Below, piece by piece: positions 22,746 through 37,036 of a stretch of DNA of 64,000 nt (its first letter is position 1; each line of letters begins with the position of its first letter). The stretch is from Apostichopus parvimensis. Taxonomy: Eukaryota; Echinodermata; Holothuroidea; Aspidochirotida; Stichopodidae. Where the stretch lies: contig KN886216.1 in the NCBI GenBank assembly GCA_000934455.1, positions 61,354 to 125,353 of the forward strand, written 5' to 3'. The notes beneath the pieces are model-generated. The model had not been told where the DNA came from, made no database searches, and was given only the letters and a program-made list of their open reading frames with translations. Made by a program: the position numbers and the translations under genes.

Positions 22746-25700
22746 CAAATGTTTTTGTACATTCTGTCATACATACATACATACTCACATTCATACATAC
22801 AGACAAACATACTGATTACAGACATACATACATGTTAAACCAACGATATATATAGTAAGAAGGTATAAATCGTTTTGTACTAGACAAGCTTCGTATACGC
22901 TGATTTTAACACCAGTGCATCAGTGTGATTGGCTCGATTCAATTTTTCCTCTTTTTTTTGGGCCCTCCTGCCTTTGACCTATCCTACATTCTAGGTTTAT
23001 TATTTTACTCTTGCTGTCCAGGAAATATTGCCGGTACCTAAATAATGATAATAATAATCCATCCCTATGCTAAATTTCTTATTAATACTCTATGTGCATT
23101 TTGTAACTTGTAACACACTATAGCACACAACTGTTCTAGCTGGGTTAAATGGAGTCTGCATTGGTTTTACTTGATGGTTATTAGATTTGATTGTTTGCTC
23201 TGACATCCATCACGGTACAAGAATGTCACCATTAATTCGCCATTTGTTTGCACTACATGGCTTTTTGCTCACTTGTGACGTTTTATGCCTCTCTCCTTTT
23301 TCTTCTTTTTGGTCGAAAATTTCTCTCAAATTACTCTAAAAAGTCTTTGTAATGTAAAAGACATTTGACATTTGTCAAGTGGTACGAGCAAATTCGAACA
23401 CAGGATGTGAGAGTAATATCTTATCAACCCGAAAGCCACATTTTTTATTTTTATTATGGCACGTATACGGCAAGTACAAACACTACCAGGTAATATGACG
23501 AATGTTTCAGTTGTCAAGTATAACGTGACCTGAAAATGTACACATTTTTTTCGAGTGAATGATTGCGACAGTTTGCGATATTGTAATCAACATTTTTGAT
23601 ATTTGCCAAACATTCGTTGAAGTAGTAAGGGATTTTTAAGTAACAAACACATTAAGTTGCTTTCAGAGAAGTATATTCACCTCATTGAGTCTCGTTTCAA
23701 ATCAATTTTCAGTGTTCATGTTTAACATTATATAATATTCACATTTTTTTTTTTTTTTCAAAAGGAGGAGTGAAATCATTTCCATTAACTCCATTAATTG
23801 GGTCATAAACTCAAATATTTTATTTCATTTGTATATTTAGCTTGTTTCATTCATATCACCAAAACAGATTTAATTTTTATAATTTATTTCCCTATTGGTA
23901 TCATCATTCATAAGATATATATTTTATTGTAATTATTTCACTTTGTCATTCAATAGCCCCCATTTGCGGTGTTTCCAAATTTAAGCTAGATTTGGAGCGT
24001 GAACTGTTTTCAAAAGTAATTTTTGTTGTGGACTTTCACGGTGAAAGTTTTTTCCCAGACATTGAGGACGGATGAAGTAAGACAGTGATAAAAGAAGAAA
24101 AGGAATATAAAAACATTCTTCAGAATCTAGCAACAAGAGAGGCCAGATGGTGACTATTTTTGGTGCCTCTAGCAGATTTGGGAGGGCAATAGGATTTCTA
24201 TTGTTAGTACAGTTTTATAGGTCTTCATCAAAATAAGCTATATGTCCAACTAATGGTCACTCATGCATGTTCAAAGTTTGACATATTCTCTGACACTCTC
24301 AAAACATTTTAATAATTTTGGAGATATTTAAATTGTCTACTTTCACTTGCCTTATTTATGTCTGGGAAAAAAATTTGGAAGGTCAGAACCTGCCTGAAAG
24401 TACTATTGAAAACGAAGTGAAAAGTTATAAAACTGCAATTTTTAGTAAATATGCTTCATTTTGGCGGCTATCATACTCTAGACCTTTGTGTTAAAGCATA
24501 GAATTTATGCTGGTATGATAACTTTCAAAAATGAGCTTTCTTGTACCTTTTTTTATTCTATTTTCCTTTCTTTTTCACCACTTGTTTGTGGTTTTTTGTT
24601 GCTGAATGAGGTCTTGAAGATCCTAGGCTTAGTGCAATCTTAAAATGAAACTTTGTGAACCTTTCTTTTTTAGGCTCATTTGTTTATGATTTCTTCTCGG
24701 TCTATGCTTATTGCATGTAGAGTCGAAGGATGGTTTCTTTCAATCTTTTGTCACAGAGGTTTTTCTCTTTTTTTTTCTTTTTTTTTCATTTTCAAATTTT
24801 CAAACTTTTTTCAAACTTAAAAGAGCACGCAATGTTTTAATGTGCTTTTGAAAGCACCCTTAAGAGTGTGTGAAAGTTATATTACAGTAACTTTACTGTA
24901 ACAATTAAATATTGTTTAGGACAGAAATGCCACAGAAGAGGGAAAATAGTCCAGTTTTTTTAAGGCTAAATGATAGAAATTATGTCGTTTATATAGTTTT
25001 AAGAGATGTTATGGAAAATGTTGAAAACTGTTTTGTCAGTGGAAATCCTGATTTTTGTTTAACCTTTGACCCTCACCCCTCCTGTCCTTCATGCAAAAGT
25101 AACAAAGTGGTGCAGTCAGCAGTCTTCTTATGTTTAATACCTGTATATCTTGTGGGTTGCCCTGACAACTGCTTAGACGCGATGGTAGTATATACTGAGT
25201 GCTGCGAGAAATGGCAATATATTTACAGGATAGTGACATTTTGGTTACGTTTCATATTTTATTTATAGATATGGTAGCCGAAAGCAGGATATAGTAGGTT
25301 GACCAGCTGTTTGCTTCATTGTGGGCTATGTATGAATTGAGTTTGTAGTTTACTTTCACAATTTAAATAGTACAGTGAATTCTCCAATGCTATGGTCTTC
25401 TTTTGGTGAACATAGTTTGGTCAAATTCAGTTCAGTTTAGTTCTGTGAAGGGTCTCTGTAGGTCTTCAACGAAACATACCTGGCATCCAGGAAATGAAAT
25501 CCGCTTCAGAGTTCATACTCTTGATTTAAACATGCACCTAAACCTCCTATCTGTTGTCAACTTCTGAGTCTCAAGGCATCAACAGGTTATCTCAAATGGG
25601 CATAAATTGGCTCAAGGGGTCAAAAGTTAAATGGTGGAAAAATTGGCCAATTTCTCAAAAATATTTCAATTTCTCAAAAATATTTCAAAATATATAAATA

Positions 25701-28158
25701 GCTCAACAATTATCAAAGGGATTGCTTGCTCAAAATTGGTGAAATGTGTCTATATTTCACATAGAAAGACTAGTCTTTCTGTGTATTGAAACATTTTGGT
25801 TTAAAATTTTATACTGTCAAATCCTCATCAGTGAATGACATGGTTGATGCCCACAAGAGATTGCTACTAATTCTTGGACAAAATTCTTGGACACTAGTTC
25901 TTGGACACAAAATTTAACTCACTTGCTCTACATTAGTCAGTTAAATTTTGAGGAAATTGTGTGGCAAGGAATCACAAACCTCACTGGCTTTCTGGTTATG
26001 AAAAAGCACCAGGATGTTTCAGTGATAACATCAGAAGGAAAATCGTTTCAACTTTTTGTGTTCTGGTTATGAATATCTCTTTTTTAAAAGAATATGAAAA
26101 AAAGTGAGGTAAGAATCTGGTTAAATTATTCTGTGGCATAAATAATTTTTCAAAGCAAGAGCAAACGTCCAAAATTTCAAAAACTAAAAACAAAAATTCA
26201 TATATTAATACGACTGCTGTGCATAATGATTGACGGGATTGAACTTGCTGTAATTTTCTAGGTCATCTCTAGCTCTCCTTATAATCTATGCGGTCTGGAT
26301 GAATAATTCCTAAACCGGAGCCACGTGTATGGTAAAGCTTTATGTAACCACATACCCCCGTGATTTTTTTTTTGTGTGTTGAATAATACAGCTTACCAAA
26401 TAATAGTAACCTGCAGATTTGAAACACACGGTGATACATTTTTGGGGCAATTGCACCGTCGTCGGATAAGATTGTTCTGCTTGGGTTATCTGTACTTTTC
26501 AGAAGTCTGTACTATTTAGTACTCATACATACAAAGCATGATAAATATTTATTGAATGTTTTGCTGTCAGTAAGCAGAGCACGGCTGTCTTATACATAGC
26601 AATCAGCAACAGAAAAGGGAATGATAAATTATGAACGGTTTTTGAAAGAGAAAAAGGATTTGGTGATCGATCAATAAAGATGCCTTTGATCCCCTTTGTA
26701 AGAAGATCGAATTTCAAAATAAGGCAAAGATATTAATGCAATGGGAATGAGATGTTGCAAATCAAGTTGCCATTCATGTACGCTTTAACCTGAACTTGGG
26801 GTTACTTTCATCCAAGGGATAAATTTCAACTTTATTATATCCCAAAAAGGATGATTGCACTCTCGCGATGAAAATATGACAGACGATTAGAGAATTTTAA
26901 GAGATAAAAATAGTTAAAGGAGATAAGTAAAGTAGCAAAATACCCAAAATTGTAACAGTTAAATTGACTGTTATAATGTTTAATGCAACGAGGGATAAAC
27001 GCTGCTTCGTGACGGATTGTGGCAGAATATGAGGCAATCTTGCTGTTCAAGTGTATTTCAATGACTGTTGTGTTAACCTTATGTTGACCAATTTGAAAGG
27101 TATTCATAAGACATTTTGTAGAACATAAAAAACATTGGTATTAAGGAGAGTTGTATGCGCTCGTTAACATCATTCTCTTCATTTTTATGATGTGATTGTT
27201 CGCAAGAAAACAGGGTAAATCAACAAAGATTTAGTGCGTGAAAGGTGAACGGATCAGAAACATGGGAGTTAGTTTGTGTGACCATATTTGAAAGTATAGC
27301 ATGATATAACTGTAAATGGAGAGTTGTCAACTGCATGCATGGATGTTTTACCAGACAGAACTGAAAAAAAGAAAAAATCATTCTGTTGTTAGATATTAAT
27401 TGTTTCCAAGAAAATGTAAAACAATGGGAAAGTGGTAGAAGCCATGTTATGTGTGTGTATTATGTTAGGTTATAAACTTGAAAGCTCAAAAGTTTATGGT
27501 TTGGGTGCATACACCTTAATGAGTACAAACACCTCATTGTTTTTGTGGTATGAAAGTCATTTTGAGGTCAAGAGAGGTCAAAGTCTGCTTTTTGGCTATT
27601 CTGGTTATATATTACCTTCCAAAATGTGCTTACATCAATGCTGGTCTCAATTTAGCTATAAATATGACAAGAAACCACATGGTGGGGTCTTCGCCCTGGT
27701 TTTTTGTGTTTTTGCATCTGAACGGCCTCTGAATATTCTATGATCCTCATTTCTTACTTCACATTCATTTTTCTAACATTTTCCATTAAATTATAATTAA
27801 CAATATTTAAAAAAATGTTATTTATTTAACATCAACTGTTATTGCACTGAAGAATCCATTGTCAATGTTTTTTTGTTTTTTTTCAAATTTTAACTTTCAA
27901 AGTTTCAAGCTGACATGAATCGTCAAAAATCTTCGAGGATAGCTCAATAATTACAAAGGGTAAAGTGCTTCATTATGTAAATGTCTGTTCAATGTTGTCT
28001 TTTTTTTCTCTTTACAATTATAAAAAGAAGTCTGAGTCGATCTGCATGTGTGTTATGTGATATGTCTTCATGATGTAGCACTAGATGAGAACTAAACTGA
28101 ACTGAGAAAAAAAATTGGCTGATAAAGGAGGGGAAGGGTTGGGGAGGGTTGGGAGAGG
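22119..28158. other. Non-coding stretch
   Basis: No supported gene. The longest open frames (about 195 codons at 22251-22838, mostly microsatellite, and 118 at 24912-25268) have no splice or family support. The region includes (TA)n at 22714-22739 and (acat)n stretches to about 22835, followed by gttaaaccaacgatat. That string resembles the sequence after the (acat)n tail at 11744, so this may be another end of the same repeat family. Confidence 0.5.
22714..22739. repeat. (TA)n microsatellite
   Basis: About 13 TA dinucleotides, followed within 30-100 bases by imperfect acatac repeats. No gene nearby. Confidence 0.85.
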
Positions 28159-28370
28159 CAGGCGCATAGCCAGGAATTTGCCAAGGGAGGGGCGAAACTG
28201 TAGATTCGGCATTGCAACTATCTAAGCGGAGCGCCACCATGGTTGGCGCGAAGCGCACAAGAAAATTTTGGCTGAAAATGCCTCCCAGATCGCTGGAAAT
28301 GGCACTTCCCATGCCTTGTAAGTTGCATCTTAGCATTTTCTCTTTTGAAAATACTAGCGATATCATAAAA
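28159..28370 (+). mobile_element. Fragment of hAT-like non-autonomous DNA transposon
   Basis: Starts caggcgcatagccaggaatt, a pattern typical of invertebrate hAT-type termini. It includes atctaagcggagcgccacca and caagaaaattttggct, followed by a segment with ggaaatggcacttccc. These match, in the opposite orientation, sequence near 30690-30800 inside the element at 29527-30843. The far end and a target duplication were not found, so it is probably truncated. The end coordinate is approximate. Confidence 0.6.
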
Positions 28371-29518
28371 ACATGTGTGAATTAGAAAAATAAATGATGA
28401 TATATTGTTAGCCGATTCCTAAACCAATGGGGGAGTTGGCATAATAATATTACAACAAAGAAAGGAAATTCTTTATTGTTATAGTTTTCCATAAATTCTG
28501 ACTCAGCAGTCAACTTCCTAATTCCTGGTTATTTTTACTTTTAAAGTAATTATGCAAAGAGCTTAAAAAGTCAAACTAAAGTAATTTCTTTAAAATGGCA
28601 TTATTTCCTTCATGTTTTCATTGTATATTAATTAAAGCTAATAGCACACAGGGTGAAAAATTCTTAAAGACTTTGAAGGAGTTAAAACAGTCGTAAACTG
28701 CTTGTAAAAACAGTTGTAGAAAGGAATTAAAAACTGTTGAACACATTGCAAAGCGTTTTACTGAATTTAATAAATTACAAAATAAAACTGGTGGTTGAAG
28801 TGATAAGAGGGCCCAATACTAGTTGATCATTAGATCTACCAGTGGGTACGTACTATATTTTTTACTCTTTTCAGATATTCGAAACCAATCATTTCAAAGG
28901 TTAACATGCTCTGTCTATTTCCATTGTTAATTTCCTATTTCGACGAGCATTACTGAAAACTGTTCTAGCTAGTGAATTAAAATTTCAGAGCTTTTTTGTG
29001 AAGAGAAATGGGCCATTGCACTCTTGCTTGCCGTACGTCATGTGAGACGTACATGAATTATATATGAACTATGAATGCCATAGTGACTAACAATATATCC
29101 AGACATCCCACTGGGTATATTAATATTTCTCATCCAGAGATAGATTAGAACCCCAGAGATGTTTTTGCAGTTAGAAGGTATAGATATAAATATAGTAACC
29201 AAATTACAGCTGACAGAACATTGCAAGAAAATGACCCCCACCCTCGCCATTCCTTACCCCCTCAACACCCCTCCCCTTACTCCCTTGGAACATACTGTTA
29301 CGATCTACATTTTGTCTTAACATTCACTCTTTTGCTTAAAATGTGAATGGTAATCCAAAATAGAGTGAAAAATGCAGCTGAAAAACATGTTTTGTTGTCT
29401 TTAACAATGAGAGTCGCGTTGCCTTTTGCAATATCTTAGACTAGTAGCTGAATTGTCATTTCAAAAAGAACATAAATTAACATGAATCTGTCCAGACTTT
29501 TAGTTCACCATACCTGTC

Positions 29519-30851
29519 ACTACGATCATGGGCGGGAATACGGGGGGGGGGCAAGAGGGGGCATTTGCCCCCCCCCACTTTTTCCCAAATCTTAGTTCAC
29601 TTTTTTGTCGTTTTTGCAGACAAATGTGCACAACCCTAATCGAAATTATTCCCCCACAACAACTCTATCAAATAGGCCTATTTGTTTCGAATCTAAGTCG
29701 AATTTGTGTTTAAGATCGTAACATGTAGCATGCAGAATAACTGGAGCTGGAGCTAGCACATGGTTCGCAGCACAGGTTACGAATCTGGAGCTAACACACT
29801 AGCGATTCAATTCTGCATGTGATGAATCCGCGGCATGTGCTACAGTGCTAGCTTCAGGAATTGATTTTCAACTTTGCTGCTCTACTGAATGCATTGAATA
29901 ACTAAATCCAGAGAAACGATTTACGAAAGCCAGATTTGCATATTGGGTATATCAATAATAAAATTCAATACCCTGACCCATGACCCCCCCCCCCCCCGTG
30001 TCATTCAACACTATGCAATGGCATATGCCGATGTAGTTTCTTTACTGCTCGAAATCACCCCTCCTCGACTTCAGTGGCGACGGAACCGGTGGACTTGAGG
30101 GACTTATCCCCCATGAAAAAAGTGGGGGGTGGGGTAAAGGAATGCTCAGCCCCAATATTTGCCAAGTGCTCCAAGAAGTGGGGACCGCGGGGAGAATTTC
30201 GAAGTTGGTGCTGAACATATTCTTGATCGGTCCAGATGCACAATATACTAATAATTTTAGGGGGAAAGAACTGTCTAGATGCGATTTATTGTTACCAGAG
30301 GTGTCATTTTTGCTGATCTAGGATTTCCTTTTTGCTTAAATTTCGACGCGCCGCGCCAACTGATGGTGGTGCACCGCCTAAATAGTGACGTATAAGCTTC
30401 AGTTGTACATCACCATATAAGTTCTTCTATCCGCCCTCCCTAAATTTACACACGTTCATTAATTGTTTAGATGCAATTTAAAGCCTATATGGGTGTTAAT
30501 TTTACCGATCTAAGGGTACCTTTCATCGAAAATTTTGACGCTCCTTGCCAACCGATGATGGCGCTCCGCTTAGATAGTGACCATATGTTCTACTATCAAT
30601 CCTCTTCAAATTTTTAAACAATAATTAACTATCTAGATACAAATTGCAGACATGAGATCCATATTTCAAGGAGGGGTACATGCAGCTTAGAGCACTCGGG
30701 AAGTGCCGTTTCCGGCAATCTGGAGGGTTTATAAAGCCAAAAAATTTCTTGTACGCTCCGCCCCAACCGATGGTGGCGCTCCGCTTAGATAGTCTTGCTG
30801 GCATGTTTGCCCCCCCACTTTCACAACTCAAATCCCGCCCCTGACTACGAT
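29519..30851. mobile_element. Non-autonomous hAT-like DNA transposon with 8-bp target duplication
   Basis: The element runs 29527-30843 (1317 bp). It is flanked by ACTACGAT at 29519-29526 and again at 30844-30851, an exact 8-bp duplication, the size typical of hAT. The left end reads catgggcgggaatacggggg. The right end, reverse-complemented, reads caggggcgggatttgag, giving imperfect terminal inverted repeats followed by a further inverted G/C-rich stretch (gggggcatttgcccccc against gggggggcaaacatgcc). Inside, three degenerate tandem units of about 190-220 bases end near 30390, 30580 and 30793, each closing with a form of ccaaccgatggtggcgctccgc. No transposase frame is present, so it would need a transposase supplied in trans. 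Confidence 0.8.
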
Positions 30852-33800
30852 CCATTAATACTAAGTGAATAACAATACCAAGGATCTACGATAGCTTGTA
30901 ATCATACGGTGGTAACTGCATAGCCTTGATCTAGTCTGTGTTCAGTGGCTTAAACTGTATTTCAACAAAATAATGACGGTCAAAGTAACCTTGTCAAAAT
31001 TTGGGGCTGAAAAACTAATATCTTAGTCTGATAACATGACTGTTGACACCAAAAGGTAGGTGAGGGTGGGGGAGGTGGGGGGGTAGTGAGCTGGAATTGT
31101 CCAGCTCATGTAGTATGTGGATTTGTAGTTGACACAAGAACAAGAAAATAGAGAAAAAAACACAAAAGAAATATTTTATCAGTCTTTTTACTCAATTTAT
31201 ACAATACTCATGTCCAACCATTAGACCGACACATAGAAATTTTATTGGAGGACACTTCACATGTTTTGCAACGGAAATATGATGGACGAGAGCGTACAAA
31301 TAAGCCTCAAAAAACTTATAGTTTTTTTTTAATTCTATTTTGCTTTTATTTATTTTTATTTCTCTCTCAAGGCCAAACAGTATATACACTTTGATGCTTA
31401 GAAGAAGTTCTTGCCAATTAAATCACTTCTGTACATTTTCATTTAATAAAATTAAATTTAAAAAAAAAGGAAAAGATTTACTATTATGACAAATCATCCA
31501 CTCAGAGTTAGGAACTTGTTCAAATTTTGTAACATTGGGACATGAAAATTCAAACTTGGTCAACATACCAATATGGACATTTATCCTCCTTATTTCTTGT
31601 CACAAAACCAATGGTTGCAAAGAAAAAGAAAAAAAGACAGATTAGAAACATGAAGTTAGGCCGACTAAGGTAAGGCAAAATAACATTTTAAAACAAATCA
31701 ATTCGTTGAAGCTTATTACAGTACCATGCCAATTCTTTTTTTGATCTTTTCTGTTTTTTAAACTTTTGCCAAGATAGAAAGTTTTCTTTTGCATGAAAAT
31801 TTGATGGGTTGGAACAATGCATTGTCTGCATTGTGACAAATTACAGAGATCTGAACTAAAAGTTTCATTGGGTATATCCACAGTAGAATAATCGCTACTC
31901 TTGTCACTTGTCGTGATAAGCTTAAACACAACTCCCCATCCCCAACGCTTCTACCACATGAAATAACTTAAGTCTGCACTCGAGTAATCGTACTCCAGTT
32001 AATGTTTTGCACAAGAGATGATAAACCATAAATGTACACGACTTTATGGAAACAATTTCACCAGCAGGCGCCCTGACCCCCCCCCCCCCCCGCCTCCCAA
32101 TCCCCTCTTGTTCCATGCTCGGCAACTCTCCCACAACACACTCGAAAGACCAAACTTAATTACGTCCACAGGGATGACCAGCTCGACTCGGATTTTGTTG
32201 AGTACTACAGCAACCTTTTCAACTTTGATCTACTATTGTGCTGAATTTGCCCACCATTTCACCTACACAGCAAGTACTACAGGTAAAATACCTCAAGAGA
32301 TTAATGGGTGCTGAACAAAACAAGCATAGAACACGATTACAAAATATTACTTAGATTTGGATGGATTGGTAATTCACGTCTCGTTTTTCGTCTTTTATTG
32401 GACAGCTCTGTTACTCTTCTCAATGGACCAATACCGAATCGGAGCTGATAATATGCTATCAGCATATTATCAAGACTTGCATGTGGAATGATATCTACAG
32501 ATTCATGGATGACGTGAGTGTCTGTAGGTCGTAACATGCAAGGCTGCTTTCCTTTCAAGAAAATTGTAAGTTTCAACAAATATAAAAGTATGGACAAACC
32601 ATGGTACATTTATTTTATAGTTTATCTTTATCTGTCCTTTAAATAAGCCTGTCTATCACAGCCGCAGTGCACGAACGAAACTAGCTTGATCCACTAGACC
32701 ATCTTATGTACAATAACAACCAAAGAAAAACCTTGATTGGGTGAGATTTGATTTGCATTCATTTACAATAATTTTTTAATTTTTTTTTTTTTAATTGATG
32801 AAAGATGAAAAGGGGATATCAGAAAAGTGTCTTTGCTTGAAAATCAAAATCAAAATAATGGTTATTTGAGTTTATCAGAGCTGTGGTATCTTCTTACAGG
32901 TTCACGCGTAGATTCCCAATGTGGCGCTAAAATTTAGAAATTGTCAGAGCAAAACTGTCTACCAATATTTGAAAAATAATGAAAATTATGATTATGATAA
33001 GAGTTTATCAGGTATCAATGTAGTTTGAATTTTAATAATTAAAATAGACATGTAATGATTACATTTGTTGTTCTGCCACAACATAGGGAGCCTTATTTAT
33101 TTATTCTTCGTATTTTTGTTGGTGGGGGAGGGGGGGGTGGCGGTCCATCACGATCAAGTTTGGTTAGTTAGTTATAGGATAACATGGGAAAGACACGCTG
33201 AAAGAGATTAACTTGGTGCCTGAGTAGACTTACCCCGGGCAGGATGCATGTGGCAACATAGATATAACAAGTGTATAGGAATATGGGGCTGTCCTTGAAA
33301 ATCAGCTGCAACTGTCAAAAACATCTAATTAAATCAATTAAGGGTAGAGCTAAATTCTGGCCTTTTCAAAATTAAAAGATAACTTTTTGGGTGAAGTCTA
33401 CCACCACTCGATATCAAGATACACTCAACAGTTAAGTATTGTAGGATTCTCAAAACTTGTCATTTTAATTTTTGGAAAAAGCACTCCCTCGATTCGCTTT
33501 TCTTTTCATATATATGTTCCTACTTTTAACAACTTCCTTCCTCATGGAGAAAAAAAACTCCCCAAAATAACCCCTACATATTTGGTTCATGAAATATGTG
33601 TCGCATTAGTTTGAAAGACATTGCTGAAATTTTCATAGATATCCTCAGGGAGATATCATTTCCCCTAAAAATTATTATCTCACAAGGAAATTCTACTCCT
33701 GCTATCAATAAAAGCCGTAGGAAATTGCTACTATACACCAGTGCCTGGTAATAGTGCTTAATGAAATGTAGTCTATTGACTCACAAAAACAACTTTTTAT

Positions 33801-36800
33801 TTATGGATGAATTAATGTATTTAAATTGATGCTCAATTTATGCAACTCCACATGTATCCTAAATGAACCTTGACAATACTGACTATGAGAACTCATAAAA
33901 GAAAAAAATCTTATTTTTTAGTTTACTGCAAAACGAAACCTCTATTTATTGGTTAATCTGCCTGTTTTGCATGAATAAATTACCAAGCGCTTCTTCGAGA
34001 TATCTTTTACTAAAATTACGAGGAATGTTGAATTTCCAATACTGCCATCTATCCATTGCGGGTAACAATGAAATAGTAAATTATTGTACAAAAAGAAAGG
34101 GAAATAAAGGTCAAAAGGGCAAAAATGAGGGATAAAACATTGCAGAGTGAACAACAAAATAAATTAAACGAAAGAAAAAGGAAAATTAGACCACATCGAA
34201 AATAAAAGCCAAGACAGCAAATCAGAGATATTTGACCGACGTTAACTCCTGCCAGGTAATCCAATAGCTACCCATCTAGTCTATCCTTTCACATTACAGT
34301 GACAGTCAGAGATAACCTTTTATGGAGCATCATCACATGTTTGTATTTTTAGACTTCTAGGTGAAGGGAACTACCAATAAATCTGCATATATGCAGAAGA
34401 GATACCCTTCTCCCGATCGTCTGAACGAGAATTTGCTTTAACTTTCCATGTTATACAGGCTCAAGAAATGACTTTCGCTATAAAAAATGCACATTAGTCT
34501 GTCAGGAAATAAATCAAACGGACATAACTCCATTTACATGTTTATCATCCCCATTATACTACCTATCAGGTAGTTTTGCATAAATGTCTTAAAATATTTG
34601 CATGCTATAAGTAACCCCAAACAAGTCAACATGCACCTATCCTTTAATTTTTCAACCCTCAAAAATTATTCAACCCTACAAATTACATTATTCCCAATCA
34701 CCTGTTGCGATTCACGTCACAAAGGCGTTTGTCCCATGTCGAGAACACGATCAGAGGGTGGGTGGTAAAATGAGCATAGAGTTCCACCATTTGGACCAAA
34801 TGTTGGAGTTTGCTAGCACATTTGCTGCAAAGGAGCTTTCTAAGCGTGGTCGACAATTACACTTCACCGAATGAGAATCACTCAAAAATAACAATTATCA
34901 AGTTTAGAGACCATTCTAAGATTTTTTCTACTTTCCATTTTCATAGAATGAAAGGATATTACATGAAATAAATTCCATTCTCAATATTGTGTTTGTCCCA
35001 GACACTTTTATTGTTATAGCATTAGAATGTTTGAGAAATCTTGACTACTTCAAAAACATTTCATAATTAAAGAAAAAACCTTGAAGAGTACAGGAAGCAA
35101 GTTCTAAATCGCTGCTGTGGGATTTTAAACAATGAAACGTTTGTCCGAATGAACTGAAAGAACCATTTCGAGGCGGTTCACCAAATTAAATACTATCGGC
35201 CGCCATATTGGAATGAGGTAAAAGCTAGGAACCCAGGTCACATGTGGTAGGTAATATAAGTCAATACTTGAGCAGACAGATAAAATAAACTGTTTGCAGT
35301 CACCAAGAAAAATTCTTTCAGGTTCAATTCTGGATTCTAACTTTGATATCATAAAGTTAAGTATGGTTCTCGTATTCATATTTGATGAATATTCAAAAGC
35401 TATGATGGTACGACCAGATTTCTAAAAGATTCTGCTGGCTTCCTTTAGACATTTGACCCTTTTCAACATGAGCAACAGTTCTTCATCTGGTCTTAGTTTC
35501 AAGTTAACAACAGTGCTAACAGGAACACTTTGAAAAGTGAAAAAAAAACCTTTAAAATAACAGCAGCTTCATTCGATGAGTCAATAAACTTCTGTGGTCT
35601 TTCACTTCCAAGACAATTTTGTATCTATTAAGTCCTTGGCAACCTAATGTTTGGTGAATGTACACAGTGCATACTTTATTTCTATATCTAAAAGCGATGA
35701 GATTTGCATCTCTTGGAATTGACGGACATAATGTTCGAATTTTTTATACCCTCCCAGTTACTCTGGAAATCCAGGCCAAATCTCACTCTTAACATGTTCT
35801 CTACAATTTAGACACTTAAAAGTATCCGTACTCTTTACTGAATACACTGGTATAAAGTACAGAACAGGTTTCTAAATTTGAAAACCATTCTCGTATGTAC
35901 CTCTTCGATTCACCAATATCGCATCGAAAGTTTAACATTTTTCATCCACATTTTGAAAATGTGACTCGGAAGTTAGATCGCCTGTTAAATCTGTGGACCT
36001 CTGTGTCAGGGGCTTAAAATGAAAGACAGGGTTTTTGCAGGTCCCCCCCCCCCTTTAGAGAAAGGGGAGTGGTTGTAGAGGGGAGGGGGAATTGATCATT
36101 CAGAACTAATTGAGGTTCAGGAGAAACACTGCTTGTTTCACAAATTACTTTCATGTCTTCTTGAAAACTTGTGCATGTGATAAAAACAGAATAAACAAAT
36201 TCCTATTTAACACAGTTCATGTAAAACAAAAAAACACATTATATAACTGCAAGAAACACCAAGCATTTGACTTGCAAGTAAGCAATTTTGGCCAATCAAA
36301 AAGCTTAATAAATTTTTTTTTCATAAAATTTAATTTGACACAAATTTTGGGGATTTCCGGATCAACTGAGTGGTTAGGGAATGATGCAATTCTGGAAAAA
36401 GAATATCACATCTGGAAAATATTTACCTCTGATATGATAGTGAACAAGTATTTTTTCATCCTTTGCTACTTATTGCACGACAATCAACTGTTATTAATCT
36501 GAAATAATATAAATTAATCATATATGCCGGTTTCATTCCGAAAAATTATACCGTAAAAATTTGATATCTGTAACAAAGATAAAAGAAGAAGAAAAAAAGA
36601 AGAAAAAAGAAAAAAACACTATATGCAAAGAAAGAAAATGCCTACAGTTTTTTCAAGGTACACGGAGTAATAAGAACAAACAACAAAAAGAAGAAAAAAC
36701 CAACCAAACAGACAGCTCCCATTTAGTTTGTGTTGTAATAAGTTGACCAATGTACATGGGCGACTGTTCCCATTTACTAAACTTGAGCATCATTTAAACC

Positions 36801-37036
36801 AAACAAAACAATTTCCCCCCTGGCCCCCCCCCCACCTCAACAAAACACGGACGACCCTCAGCCACATTGTGGTTACCATCGATATCAGCTTATTATAATC
36901 AGGAGGGGCAAAGAAAAGCCATCCAGAGGTCCTCAAAAACTACAGCCGTCTGGACGAAGTCAGCTCTCTCCAAAATAATATCCAACTACGGAAAAATCCC
37001 TTCTCAAGAGAGTCAGCTGGTGGGGCTGTTTCGGTT
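30852..37036. other. Non-coding stretch
   Basis: No supported gene. Contains C runs near 32076-32091, 36041-36052 and 36824-36832, a G-rich segment near 31060-31085, and purine-rich low complexity at 36575-36615. The part just below 37036 is the expected UNC119 3' UTR. Confidence 0.5.

Noticed and set aside
22251-22838. Longest open frame in the window (195 codons)
   Set aside because: Its second half is a reading of (TA)n and (acat)n microsatellites. The first half has no splice context, no motif and AT-rich low-complexity content.
24912-25268. 118-codon plus-strand frame with several cysteines
   Set aside because: No recognised domain, no regular cysteine spacing, no splice sites and no family resemblance. 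Its length is plausible by chance in this much DNA.
27989-28366. 125-codon minus-strand frame
   Set aside because: Most of it is an antisense reading of the hAT-like fragment at 28159.
32102-32230. Plus-strand frame reading DDQLDSDFVEYYSNLF after an AG
   Set aside because: It looks somewhat protein-like, but it ends in a stop after about 24 codons, follows a C homopolymer and has no partner exon or family match.
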